A program made the position numbers and the translations under genes. 32,752 bases of DNA from NCBI GenBank assembly GCA_964628285.1, contig CAZVNP010000036.1:1-32752 (forward strand). Reading direction: 5' to 3'. Positions 1-7,643 of the stretch are shown here, in pieces; positions within the stretch are counted from its first letter, which is position 1, and every line of letters starts with the position of its first letter. The notes under the pieces are model-generated. The model was given only the letters and a program-made list of their open reading frames with translations. It did no database searches and had not been told where the DNA came from. Origin of the DNA: JAPLDP01 sp964628285. GTDB lineage: Bacteria; Bacteroidota; Bacteroidia; Bacteroidales; JAGONC01.

Positions 1-1
1 G

Positions 2-931
2 CAACACCTGTCAAGACGCACAAATGAGCTATTCGATTTAGAGGATAAGATTATACGGTCAAATACTAAAAATTACCATGCTGATATAAATAGCACACCC
101 GTACAAATTACAGACAATAAGAATCAACCTATAGAACTGTTGAAAGTACGGGTTGATAACGATGATGACCATTATTTATGGGTTAAAAGCCAGACCAAAA
201 CGGTGAAAGAGAATAGTATGAATGGGCTGCTTTCACAACGGTTCGAAGAAGGTATCCGGCACATAAATACGGGAATAGGTATCAGGGGTGGAACGAAAAG
301 AATCGATAAGGTTCACGAAAGAATAGGCAGGTTGAAGCAAAAATATCCATCCGTTCATAAGTACTATGATATAAATGTAATCGATGATGGGACCGGTAAA
401 GCTACACAGGTAAGCTGTGTACATAAAACCGGAGAAGACTCAGGCACACAAGCGGGAATCTACTTCCTGCGAACATCACTAAACGAAAAAGATGAACACA
501 CGATTTGGACCATTTATAATATCATCCGTGAAATAGAATACACATTCAGAGTATTAAAAACGGATTTGTATTTGCGCCCCATCTATCATAAAACAGATGA
601 TGCATCAATGGCTCACCTGCATCTGGGTATGTTAGCCTATTGGCTGGTCACTACAGTAAGGTACCAATTAAAGCAAAAGGGCATTCATTCAGATTGGCGT
701 GAAATTATCCGAATTATGAATACACAAAAATGCGTGACAACAAATATCACAAATATCAGAAATGAAGTGATTTCAATACGTCAATGTACAGAGCCATCCC
801 TTGCTGTGAAAAAAATCTACGATACGATGAATTACAAATATGTCCCCTTTCTAAGAAAAAAATCCGTAGTCGCCCCTGTGGAAATTTCGAAAAATTTAGA
901 ATCAGATAATCAGAATGTTACAGACTCATAG
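2..931 (+). CDS. Transposase, C-terminal part (IS4 superfamily, IS1634-like), cut by window edge
   Basis: The frame is open from the first bases of the window, so this is the 3' part of a longer gene; the TTG at 140 is only an internal codon. The protein would cut and paste an insertion sequence by DDE chemistry. The visible part carries the last acidic residue region, with an E-x6-K signature in REIEYTFRVLKTDLYLRPIYH, followed by the typical HLHLGMLAYWLV helix of IS1634-like transposases. The first two acidic residues of the triad lie outside the window. The right inverted repeat of the element should lie shortly after 931, but without the left end it cannot be paired. The AT-rich, Lys-rich coding style differs from the GC-richer catabolic operon further right. 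Family assignment is from motif memory and fairly sure at superfamily level. Confidence 0.8.
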   Translation, partial: QHLSRRTNELFDLEDKIIRSNTKNYHADINSTPVQITDNKNQPIELLKVRVDNDDDHYLWVKSQTKTVKENSMNGLLSQRFEEGIRHINTGIGIRGGTKRIDKVHERIGRLKQKYPSVHKYYDINVIDDGTGKATQVSCVHKTGEDSGTQAGIYFLRTSLNEKDEHTIWTIYNIIREIEYTFRVLKTDLYLRPIYHKTDDASMAHLHLGMLAYWLVTTVRYQLKQKGIHSDWREIIRIMNTQKCVTTNITNIRNEVISIRQCTEPSLAVKKIYDTMNYKYVPFLRKKSVVAPVEISKNLESDNQNVTDS

Positions 932-1064
932 CTGCAATGAGGGTTAATGCACATCCAGTCATCTACCGCTCTGAACCCCTGTTCATTATTCAGCTCTTCC
1001 GGACTATTAGTGTGAATATTCCAAGCACCACGAATGTTGAAAATAAACCGATCTCCCGGACCCT

Positions 1065-1107
1065 TCGTTACATCTCTACCTCGTTACATCTCTACTTCGT
1101 TATATTA
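1065..1107. repeat. 16-bp tandem repeat, about 2.7 copies, overlapping the end of the alkyltransferase gene
   Basis: The unit TCGTTACATCTCTACC occurs at 1065-1080, again with one change at 1081-1096, and degenerates from 1097. The last partial copy supplies the stop codon of the minus-strand alkyltransferase gene (1100-1102). Similar GTAACGA phrases recur near 31450-31495, which suggests a dispersed intergenic repeat family of this genome. Confidence 0.75.
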
Positions 1108-1705
1108 CCCTGTACCGTCCGGCACCTTCAAAATCGAGCAGCCACTGCTTTCGCCACAGCCCGCCACCATAGCCGGTGAGTCTGCCGTCATCACCGATCA
1201 CACGATGGCAGGGGATGACGATGGAAACCCTGTTCATGCCGTTGGCACGGGCCACGGCCCTTACGGCATCCGGTTTTTTCAATGCGAGGGCTTGTTGTCT
1301 ATAGGACCTTGTCGTTCCGAAGGGGATGTTCTGAAGTTCTGCCCAGACAGCCCGTTGGAACTCTGTTCCGGGAGCGTGCAAAGAGACCGTAAACTTTTTC
1401 CGTTTTCCTGCAAAATATTCGTCAAGCTGGAGACGTAACACCTCAAGATGTTCATTCGATCCCAGGATGAACGCAGCCTTCAGGCGCTGCGACAGTTGTT
1501 GGAACTCCGTTTCCAGCATGCGCCTGTCGGTGAATTCGAGAATGCAAACGCCTTCATTGACAGCGCCGGCGACCATACTTCCCAGAGGTGTTTCAAGCAG
1601 CATGAGGTCAATGAGTTGTTTGTCTCTGCCTTTATGAAGAGTCGTTCCTGTTCCAGGATGATATTTATCAAGAAAAGGCTGAATTCTTGGATCGGATACT
1701 GCCAT
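1100..1705 (-). CDS. ogt: Methylated-DNA--[protein]-cysteine S-methyltransferase (Ogt/Ada C-terminal type)
   Basis: This enzyme repairs O6-alkylguanine in DNA by moving the alkyl group to its own cysteine, acting once per molecule. The active-site motif IPCHRVIG is present, preceded by the helix-turn-helix region GTEFQRAVWAELQNIPFGTTRSY and followed by the GYGGGLWRKQWLL segment typical of the family. At about 201 residues it is a little longer than a plain Ogt; the N-terminal part has the usual ETPLGSMVAGA beta-ribonuclease-like fold start. I chose the ATG at 1705 because the 20 residues added by the ATG at 1765 look unlike the family; neither start has a clear Shine-Dalgarno sequence. It lacks the Ada N-terminal regulatory domain. 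It stands alone between the transposase remnant and the HEPN/MNT pair. Confidence 0.9.
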   Translation of the reverse strand: MAVSDPRIQPFLDKYHPGTGTTLHKGRDKQLIDLMLLETPLGSMVAGAVNEGVCILEFTDRRMLETEFQQLSQRLKAAFILGSNEHLEVLRLQLDEYFAGKRKKFTVSLHAPGTEFQRAVWAELQNIPFGTTRSYRQQALALKKPDAVRAVARANGMNRVSIVIPCHRVIGDDGRLTGYGGGLWRKQWLLDFEGAGRYRVI

Positions 1706-1914
1706 TACTTTTTTTTTCAAAGATACATGGATAATACGGTAATTGAAATCAAGATAAGTCATCAAAACATGCTGTTCTGAAAAAATTGAAATCCGGAAAA
1801 AAGATTAATTTTGATTCACAAGACCATCCTTAAAAAAGTGATGTATTTTGCCATGCTAATAAGTTGACATGTCTCTTTAATTATACGAATCAAATCGTTC
1901 AAAAATAGCTGATA

Positions 1915-2346
1915 ATGGAAAATATGGACATACGATGGATACAACGTTTCCAAAATTACGAGAAAGCGTTTTTACGACTTAAGGAAGCTATTGAAATGGA
2001 AACCCTTAACGAACTTGAAAGAAATGGATTGATACAACGGTTTGAATTCACCATCGATCTGTCATGGAAAGTTATGAAAGACTATTTGGAGGAGAAAGGC
2101 TTTTTTTTCAAAACCTCACCTAAAGACACCTTTCGTATGGCCCAGGAAAATAATTTTATCGATTATGCCCAGGAACTGATCGATGGTCTTGATATGAGAA
2201 ATGAATTGTCACATGATTATAGTGGACAAAAGTTTGCAAGTTCAGAGGAACAATTAAGAAAAGAAACCTATCCGGCATTGGATAAACTGTACAAATTTTT
2301 TATCAGTGAGGGTGGTCAAGGTCAGACTAAACTATTTAATGAATAG
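1915..2346 (+). CDS. HEPN-type nucleotidyltransferase substrate-binding protein (HI0074/HepT-like)
   Basis: A 143-residue, mostly helical protein of the HI0074 family, which pairs with a minimal nucleotidyltransferase (MNT). It carries the HEPN signature R-x4-H as RNELSH around residue 92-97, followed by DY, which in HepT toxins is the RNase active site and the site of AMPylation by the partner. In the family, HepT is a toxin and MntA blocks it by adding AMP; HI0074/HI0073 pairs are structural relatives whose in vivo role is less clear. The next gene encodes exactly such an MNT partner and overlaps its 3' end, which supports a two-gene unit. Whether it is an active toxin cannot be read from sequence alone. 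Confidence 0.85.
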   Translation: MENMDIRWIQRFQNYEKAFLRLKEAIEMETLNELERNGLIQRFEFTIDLSWKVMKDYLEEKGFFFKTSPKDTFRMAQENNFIDYAQELIDGLDMRNELSHDYSGQKFASSEEQLRKETYPALDKLYKFFISEGGQGQTKLFNE

Positions 2347-2689
2347 CGGAATAACAAATAAATTCGGTCTTACCGAAAGGGATATGCAGACCATCCGGGA
2401 TATTTTAAAAAAATACCCCGAGGTGATAACCGTTTGGCTTTTTGGCAGCCGGGCAAAGGGCACCTTTAAAAAAGGTAGCGACATTGATTTGGCTATCATG
2501 AACGAAGGCGTGAACAATGAAATGATCAGTCGGATCAAAAGCGATTTTGAAGCAAGCAGCCTGCCTTACAGGGTGGATATCACAAATTATTCAGAATTGG
2601 GCCATAAAAAACTGAAAGAACATATTGAAAGGGTTGGGGTTCCCTTTATATTCATATCATCACGACTGGATGATGTGGAACATCCATGA
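2339..2689 (+). CDS. Minimal nucleotidyltransferase (MNT, HI0073/MntA-like)
   Basis: A 116-residue nucleotidyltransferase of the DNA polymerase beta fold. The catalytic signature GS-x10-D-x-D is complete: GSRAKG, then SDIDLAI. In type VII toxin-antitoxin systems such a protein AMPylates the HEPN partner and so neutralises it. I chose the ATG at 2339, which overlaps the end of the HEPN gene by eight bases and suits translational coupling; a GTG start at 2306 would add eleven residues and overlap more. Order is HEPN first and MNT second. No other toxin-antitoxin parts are seen. Alternative view: a housekeeping HI0073/HI0074 nucleotidyltransferase with an unknown substrate. Confidence 0.88.
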   Translation: MNSGITNKFGLTERDMQTIRDILKKYPEVITVWLFGSRAKGTFKKGSDIDLAIMNEGVNNEMISRIKSDFEASSLPYRVDITNYSELGHKKLKEHIERVGVPFIFISSRLDDVEHP

Positions 2690-2745
2690 TTCAAAAGTAT
2701 CAGAAATCGCAAACATTGACTATGAGCTTTCTTCCAATCTAAACG

Positions 2746-3228
2746 TCATCTAAACCTGTCATCAGACTTTTTACGGAAAAACTGCTCTATTTTTCCTGTC
2801 AGCCAGCCCACCCGTAAGTCCTGAATATCATCTATCACAGGAAGACAAGGTTTGATATCAAGCAACGGAGTCCCGTCGATCATGTCAACATTTTCAACGG
2901 TTAGCCGGTTGTCTTTGATTTTAATCAAACGCACGGCGGTCATTCCGATCGGATTCGGACGCAGGGGTGAACGGGTTGCGAATATGCCCCGGCTTTCGTC
3001 ATCCAGGAAGGGTTTGACCATCAATGCCGATTTACCCGCCAAATGAAAGTGATAAAGTAAAATGATATGAGAAAAGCCATCCAGGTCCCTTAAACCTGCC
3101 TTGAATTCCGGGTAAATTTCAACGGTTGCCTCTGTACCCTTTCCCCCGATACCCTGAACGGGCATTTCCTCCACGGAGTGAAAAGGTGTATGTATGATCC
3201 CAATTGGGTTATAGATTATTTGTTGCAT
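2746..3228 (-). CDS. TrmO/TsaA-like tRNA N6-methyltransferase domain protein
   Basis: A 160-residue member of the TsaA/TrmO beta-barrel family, which uses S-adenosylmethionine to methylate N6 of t6A37 in certain tRNAs in the characterised E. coli enzyme. Family marks are the N-terminal PIGIIHTPF, the central LDGFSHIILLYHFH and the long motif RGIFATRSPLRPNPIGMTAVRL. It is the single-domain form without the C-terminal extension of E. coli TrmO. It is the last gene of the minus-strand run headed by the DUF5320 protein and lies 56 bases after the radical SAM gene. Stand-alone TsaA-like proteins are often found in anaerobes next to metal-cofactor genes, so its substrate here may not be tRNA; this is inference. 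Confidence 0.85.
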   Translation of the reverse strand: MQQIIYNPIGIIHTPFHSVEEMPVQGIGGKGTEATVEIYPEFKAGLRDLDGFSHIILLYHFHLAGKSALMVKPFLDDESRGIFATRSPLRPNPIGMTAVRLIKIKDNRLTVENVDMIDGTPLLDIKPCLPVIDDIQDLRVGWLTGKIEQFFRKKSDDRFR

Positions 3229-3284
3229 ACCTGATCTGCTGTTTCAATGATTTAGTAAGCGTATATATTCCAATGAGCAAGGAT

Positions 3285-4238
3285 TTAGTGATCATGCTTC
3301 TTGGCAAACTTACGTAAATAGTAAATCTGATTGTTGAAATGGACTGTTTTAATTAATCCTTTATCAATCAGCACGTTTAGACTTTCTTCATTCACGCCGC
3401 AATGGGACATCAGCTCCAGAACGGCATCCCGGCGCATGGGATGAACGGCGGTAATGCTTAAAATATCTTCGCGAAAATTGCCCGATGAAGCATAAGCATT
3501 CCCTTCATATCCGGTAAGAAGTTCAGGAGTGACAGAGTGAGCGGTAAAGATTTCAAATGCCAAAGCAACGGTTGTTTCATCGGCAGGAATAACATCCTCA
3601 AACGCCGGTGGGCGTGAAGGAATAGCAATATAGGCTGTTGCAGGCTTCACCTCCCCCAGGTATTGTGCAAGGGATGTCAATTCCTCAACAGTGTCGTTGA
3701 CATTCTTTAGCAACATCGATTCAGTGACCAGTTTTCCCTGGTAACATTTCGAAAAATCACGTATAGCCTTTAATATTGAATTGAGATTTAAATCTTTATG
3801 TGGCTTATTTACCCTTTTCCAGGTACTCCGGTTCACTGTGTCCACTTTGAATGAAATGTAATCGGCATTCATCAGCTCAGCACGGACATCCTGATGGTCG
3901 ATGAGCGAGCCGTTAGAAATAACAGCTACCGGAAGACCAAACGTTTTAAGTTTTACGATCAGTTCACCTATGTGGATGTCTAATGTCGGTTCGCCATCGG
4001 GGACGATGGTAATGTAATCGGGTAATTCGTGAGTAACAAGGCCGTTAAGTTTCTTTTCCACCTGCCTGACAATGTCATCGGAAGGATAGAACGCCCGGCG
4101 TTCGGCCTGCATCTTAACAGCCTTACCAACCTGGCAGTAAACGCAGGCATACGAACAAACCTTATAGGGAATATTGTTGACACCCATGCTTTTGCCAAGC
4201 CGGCGCGAAGGCACAGGTCCAAAAATGAGGTTATCCAT
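3285..4238 (-). CDS. Radical SAM protein with C-terminal winged-helix-like region
   Basis: A 317-residue radical SAM enzyme. The [4Fe-4S]-binding motif C-x3-C-x2-C is at Cys28, Cys32 and Cys35 (CSYACVYC). The N-terminal IFGPVPSRRLGKSMGVNN and the DYITIVPDGEPTLD strand are typical of the COG0731-like group, as I recall it. Residues after about 240 (HPMRRDAVLELMSHCGVNEESLNVLIDKGLIKTVHFNNQIYYLRK) look like a winged-helix domain. It lies between the NifX-like and the TrmO-like genes in a metal-cofactor type operon. The reaction is not known; by context it may modify a protein or help build a metal-sulfur cofactor, but it lacks the features of NifB. Assignment to radical SAM is sure, the specific role is not. 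Confidence 0.9.
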   Translation of the reverse strand: MDNLIFGPVPSRRLGKSMGVNNIPYKVCSYACVYCQVGKAVKMQAERRAFYPSDDIVRQVEKKLNGLVTHELPDYITIVPDGEPTLDIHIGELIVKLKTFGLPVAVISNGSLIDHQDVRAELMNADYISFKVDTVNRSTWKRVNKPHKDLNLNSILKAIRDFSKCYQGKLVTESMLLKNVNDTVEELTSLAQYLGEVKPATAYIAIPSRPPAFEDVIPADETTVALAFEIFTAHSVTPELLTGYEGNAYASSGNFREDILSITAVHPMRRDAVLELMSHCGVNEESLNVLIDKGLIKTVHFNNQIYYLRKFAKKHDH

Positions 4239-4265
4239 GATAATATATCTGACGGTATAAAAACA

Positions 4266-4604
4266 TTAAATTTCTTTGAGCTTACCACTTTTATATTGAG
4301 TATAGGCTTGCCTCAGGGTCATATTGTGTGCACCGGTAAATATTCTCATCTTAATGTGCCTGAGAGCATTAGCTGCGTTCTCTCCCGGTCCGTTACCGGT
4401 GATAAGCACATCCGGTTTTAACTCAAATATCTTTCTTGCAGTAACGATCCCCGCTCCATGGGCCTCATTTTTTACTGCACTGTTGTCGACGACAATTAAT
4501 CCCTGGTTTCCCTCATCATGAACGATGATGTACTCTGTTCTGCCAAACCGTGGGTCAATCAAAGAATCCCAGGTTGTCCCGGCAGATGTAAATGCGATTC
4601 TCAT
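4266..4604 (-). CDS. NifX/NifB-C-terminal-like dinitrogenase iron-molybdenum cofactor family protein
   Basis: A 112-residue single-domain protein of the NifX/NafY/MTH1175 family (Dinitrogenase Fe-Mo cofactor domain). Marks are the N-terminal MRIAFTSAGTTWDSLIDPRFGRTEYIIV, the HGAGI motif near residue 49 and the PDVLITGNGPGENAANAL strand-loop. Family members bind or carry metal-sulfur clusters; the Desulfovibrio orange protein with its Mo-Cu-S cluster is one. The start codon lies one base after the stop of the upstream ATPase gene, so the two are co-translated. No nitrogenase genes are present in the window, so this does not imply nitrogen fixation. Confidence 0.9.
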   Translation of the reverse strand: MRIAFTSAGTTWDSLIDPRFGRTEYIIVHDEGNQGLIVVDNSAVKNEAHGAGIVTARKIFELKPDVLITGNGPGENAANALRHIKMRIFTGAHNMTLRQAYTQYKSGKLKEI

Positions 4605-4605
4605 T

Positions 4606-5490
4606 TTATTGGTCTTTAATATCTAATTGTTTTTTTACTTTTTCCCAGATATTTTCAAGAGTGTATTTTAACGGTGATGGAAATTCCACAATGGTCTTCC
4701 CTTCAATCATCATCTGTGTAAAATGGATATCGTAAGGCAGATCGGCCAGATGCATCATCTGCTCTCCCTGTAAGAATTGTTTTATTTCAGATGTTTTTTC
4801 TTCATTCAAATCATATTTGTTGACAATGCAACCGGCAGATATGCGGAATTTTTTTATCAAGGTAACGATACGCCTGAGGTCATGCAAACCCGACATGGAA
4901 GGCTCTGTGATCAGGATAACATAATTTGCCCCGGCCAGTGACGAAATTACGGGGCATCCTATTCCCGGTGAACCGTCTACAATGATATAAGGCTTGTTTT
5001 CTCTGGCGGCGATGGCTCTGGCTTCATTTTTCACCCTGGCGACCAGCTTTCCTGAGTTTTCGGCAGCGATATCCAATCTTGCATGCACCATGGTGCTGCC
5101 AATCCTGGTTTCAGATATATAAACACAACCTGACTTTCGTTCCTGCATAATGATGGCGTGTGTGGGGCATATCTTCTCACAGTAAGCACATCCCTCGCAA
5201 TCCAAGCTATTTACCCGGTATTGGTCGTTGATATATGAAATAGCATTGAACCGGCACACATCGGCACATTTCCCGCAACGGGAACATAAATCGTGATCTA
5301 TCACGGCTAGTCCACCGCTATAAAATTCAAAGGTTTTTCCGAAATCAGGTTCGAGTAACAGATACATGTTGGCCGCATCCACATCACAATCGCCTATCAC
5401 GGCCTTATTTCCGGCCAATACGGCCAGAGACGAGGTAATTGACGTTTTCCCCGTGCCTCCCTTGCCTGAGAGAACAACTATTTCACTCAT
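4606..5490 (-). CDS. MinD/Mrp-type ATPase with inserted two-cluster ferredoxin domain (second copy)
   Basis: A 294-residue P-loop ATPase of the MinD/ParA superfamily. The deviant Walker A motif GKGGTGKT is at residues 9-16. A bacterial ferredoxin domain is inserted at about 65-112, with cysteines at 69, 72, 75, 79 and 98, 101, 104, 108, enough for two [4Fe-4S] clusters. The later ITEPSMSGLHDLRRIV and GCIVNKYD segments are the typical switch and guanine/adenine-side motifs. I prefer the ATG at 5490 over 5505, since homologues begin right before the P-loop; the longer form would overlap the preceding gene by 11 bases. It is a paralogue of the next gene upstream. Paired ATPases of this kind accompany the orange protein in Desulfovibrio and are thought to help metal cluster assembly. 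Confidence 0.92.
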   Translation of the reverse strand: MSEIVVLSGKGGTGKTSITSSLAVLAGNKAVIGDCDVDAANMYLLLEPDFGKTFEFYSGGLAVIDHDLCSRCGKCADVCRFNAISYINDQYRVNSLDCEGCAYCEKICPTHAIIMQERKSGCVYISETRIGSTMVHARLDIAAENSGKLVARVKNEARAIAARENKPYIIVDGSPGIGCPVISSLAGANYVILITEPSMSGLHDLRRIVTLIKKFRISAGCIVNKYDLNEEKTSEIKQFLQGEQMMHLADLPYDIHFTQMMIEGKTIVEFPSPLKYTLENIWEKVKKQLDIKDQ

Positions 5491-5494
5491 GTTT

Positions 5495-6346
5495 CTAACA
5501 GGCATCCTGAACAGCGTTAATTATATGACCAAAGGAAGTTGTCATTTGTCTGATTTTATCAAAAACCAATTCCCCATTTGAATAGCCTTCGGCAATTTTC
5601 CGGTCGAAAGGTATTTTCGCCAAAATGGGAATTTGCTCCCGCTCACAGTATCTTTCTACCGCATCGTTGCCAATATCAAACCGGTTAATAACCACCCCTG
5701 ATGGTTTATTTATTTTTCTAATAGTTTCAACAGCCAGTTTCAGGTCGTTAAGTCCAAACGGGGTAGGTTCGGTCACCAGTAAAACATAATTGGCATTCTT
5801 TGTCGCCGCCACTACCGGACATGACGTACCCGGAGGACAATCGATGATCTGAATTTGAATGTCACTGTAATTTTCATCCACTAAGGCGTGTGTTTGACGG
5901 ATTAACGGGACAGCTTGTTCTACGCCGACATCCAATCTGCTTTCAACCAATGTCAGATGACCGGAGATAATGGTTTTAATTTCTCCCATTTTATGCTTTT
6001 GCATAGGCAGAGCCTGTGCCGGACAAAGCTCCGAACATGCGTAACAACTGTGGCATAGTTCATTAAACACTACGACAACGGTTCCCAATTGAACCACTGC
6101 ATGATATTGACACGTTTCGCTGCATATGCCGCAGAGCGTGCATTTGCTTTCATCCCATGCCGGTATCATTTTGTATTGTACGGACACATTTTCAGTTTTC
6201 CCGTCGATGAAAAGAAAATCGTTGGGTTCTTCAACATCCAGGTCAACAAGCAGAATTTTTTGTTCCCTACTTAAAAAGACAGCTAGATTGGTGGCCAGCA
6301 GTGTTTTCCCTGTTCCCCCTTTTCCGCTGGCAACGGCAATTTTCAT
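5495..6346 (-). CDS. MinD/Mrp-type ATPase with inserted two-cluster ferredoxin domain (first copy)
   Basis: A 283-residue homologue of the following gene. Walker A GKGGTGKT is at residues 8-15. The inserted ferredoxin domain has cysteines at 69, 72, 75, 79 and at 98, 101, 104, 108, the same numbers as in its paralogue. The C-terminal part keeps LLVTEPTPFGLNDLKLAV and SGVVINRFD. Its start overlaps the stop of the DUF89 gene by four bases, a sign of translational coupling. Likely role: ATP-driven assembly or transfer of a metal-sulfur cluster in the cytoplasm together with the paralogue, perhaps as a heterodimer. This is inferred from the family and the gene order; the reaction is not shown. 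Confidence 0.92.
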   Translation of the reverse strand: MKIAVASGKGGTGKTLLATNLAVFLSREQKILLVDLDVEEPNDFLFIDGKTENVSVQYKMIPAWDESKCTLCGICSETCQYHAVVQLGTVVVVFNELCHSCYACSELCPAQALPMQKHKMGEIKTIISGHLTLVESRLDVGVEQAVPLIRQTHALVDENYSDIQIQIIDCPPGTSCPVVAATKNANYVLLVTEPTPFGLNDLKLAVETIRKINKPSGVVINRFDIGNDAVERYCEREQIPILAKIPFDRKIAEGYSNGELVFDKIRQMTTSFGHIINAVQDAC

Positions 6347-7203
6347 CGGTCTTCTCCCGGATTGAAGACTACAAAACTTCCTTCTTTAACTTTAAGCCGG
6401 TCAGCGATAACCGCACATTTAACCATCAGCAGGAAAAAAATACGAGGATCGTTTTCTGCCATCAATCCTTCAAAATTCCCCTGTCCTTTTGAAATAATAA
6501 GATCAGCCGATGCAAACAGCGTCTTAAATTCAGTGCTTGATTTATTTATAACTGTTGAAGGAGAATCATATCCACTGGAAACAATCCGGGCCACCCTGTC
6601 CATTCCAACCATTTCAGCATCCTGAACAGTGACATCATTAATTATGGGTCCACTTCTGACGATGTATTTAACATCAGGGCGACTAATGGTTTCAATAAAT
6701 AATTTATCAAAAACAATCTCGCCTGTATTGTCCCCCAGGTATAAAATGCTGCCTGCACTGCGGATGCGTTCTTTGAACAGGGATGAATGGTCTATTCCAT
6801 AATCGGCATGCAATGATATTTCAATGGTCCTGTTAAGATCAAACCGGTGATTGGCAGAATAATCCATTATATTACCGGCTATGGCCAATCGCAAGGCCAG
6901 ATCAAAAGGATCGGCCGATACCAGCACTTTGGGTTTCCACTCATTGTAAAGTGTCAGTGCAAACCGGTTACTGTGTTGTTTTTCTTCCAGAAAAGGATCG
7001 GTGATGCCGTTCAACTCCCGGAGTTTATGATGCAGCTCTCTCTGAATTTCAGGGCTGGTCAAATTTCCACTTTCATCCATCAAAACGTCGAAGAACGAGG
7101 AAAACTCTGAAACCTGACTGTTTGAAAGGGGGAACTTTTCCAACAGACTATCGTATGTTTTTTTAAAACATTGAATACATCGTTTATCTGTCGCCATTTT
7201 CAT
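6343..7203 (-). CDS. DUF89/ARMT1-like metal-dependent protein
   Basis: A 286-residue protein of the DUF89 (ARMT1-like) family. The start MKMATDKRCIQCFKKTY has a CxxC pair (Cys9, Cys12) common in the archaeal and anaerobe branch (COG1578). The core motif LYLGDNTGEIVFDKLFI contains the Asp-Asn pair that binds metal in characterised members, and SGPIINDVTVQDAEMVGMD and ISKGQGNFEGL follow as expected. Known DUF89 enzymes are metal-dependent phosphatases that remove harmful phosphometabolites; the substrate of this branch is unknown. The gene begins directly after the stop of the NifU-like gene and overlaps the next ATPase gene by four bases, so it belongs firmly to the operon. Confidence 0.9.
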   Translation of the reverse strand: MKMATDKRCIQCFKKTYDSLLEKFPLSNSQVSEFSSFFDVLMDESGNLTSPEIQRELHHKLRELNGITDPFLEEKQHSNRFALTLYNEWKPKVLVSADPFDLALRLAIAGNIMDYSANHRFDLNRTIEISLHADYGIDHSSLFKERIRSAGSILYLGDNTGEIVFDKLFIETISRPDVKYIVRSGPIINDVTVQDAEMVGMDRVARIVSSGYDSPSTVINKSSTEFKTLFASADLIISKGQGNFEGLMAENDPRIFFLLMVKCAVIADRLKVKEGSFVVFNPGEDR

Positions 7204-7632
7204 CTACCCCCTCTTGTTCCCCGATTCGTTCAATGGTTGCTCTTTATTTTCAAATTGTTCAATGGCCTTTTTCAAAGTCCAGACAGCTAACCTGGCACAA
7301 TGGACTTTCTGTTGCGGCAACGTGCCCAGATGATCCAGTATATCATTCTCGTCCAACTTCTTACATTCCTCCAGCGTTTTACCATTTATCATCTTGGTGA
7401 GGGCTGAACCTGAAGTGAAAGAGCCTGCACATCCTATAGCCTGAAACTTTGCGTTTGTAATGACATTCGACGTGATCTTCAGAAATAGCTCCATTGTATC
7501 ACCGCAAGGACCCGTAAAGACAAATTGGGCATCCGGATTTTCGATGATTCCGACATTTAAATGATTCTCATAATATTCTATCGCCCTGTCGGAATATCCG
7601 GACATTTTTAATAAATCACGAACCTTGCTCAT
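7204..7632 (-). CDS. NifU/IscU-like iron-sulfur cluster scaffold protein
   Basis: A 142-residue scaffold of the NifU N-terminal/IscU family, on which [Fe-S] clusters are built before transfer. The three conserved cysteines are present: Cys43 in GPCGD, Cys68 in AIGCAGSF and Cys112 in KVHCARLA. The asparagine-rich ENPDA replaces the more usual ENPRN region. The N-terminal SKVRDLLKMSGYSDRAIEYY helix is longer than in IscU and resembles versions from strict anaerobes. It lies between the DUF5320 and DUF89 genes with tight spacing. No NifS/IscS cysteine desulfurase is in the window. By context it may serve a special metal-sulfur centre of this operon rather than general supply. Confidence 0.9.
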   Translation of the reverse strand: MSKVRDLLKMSGYSDRAIEYYENHLNVGIIENPDAQFVFTGPCGDTMELFLKITSNVITNAKFQAIGCAGSFTSGSALTKMINGKTLEECKKLDENDILDHLGTLPQQKVHCARLAVWTLKKAIEQFENKEQPLNESGNKRG

Positions 7633-7643
7633 CAGTATATTTG

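Noticed and set aside
1034..1438. Plus-strand frame of 134 residues opposite the alkyltransferase
   Set aside because: It is antisense to a gene with a complete PCHRV active site and shows no recognisable domain.
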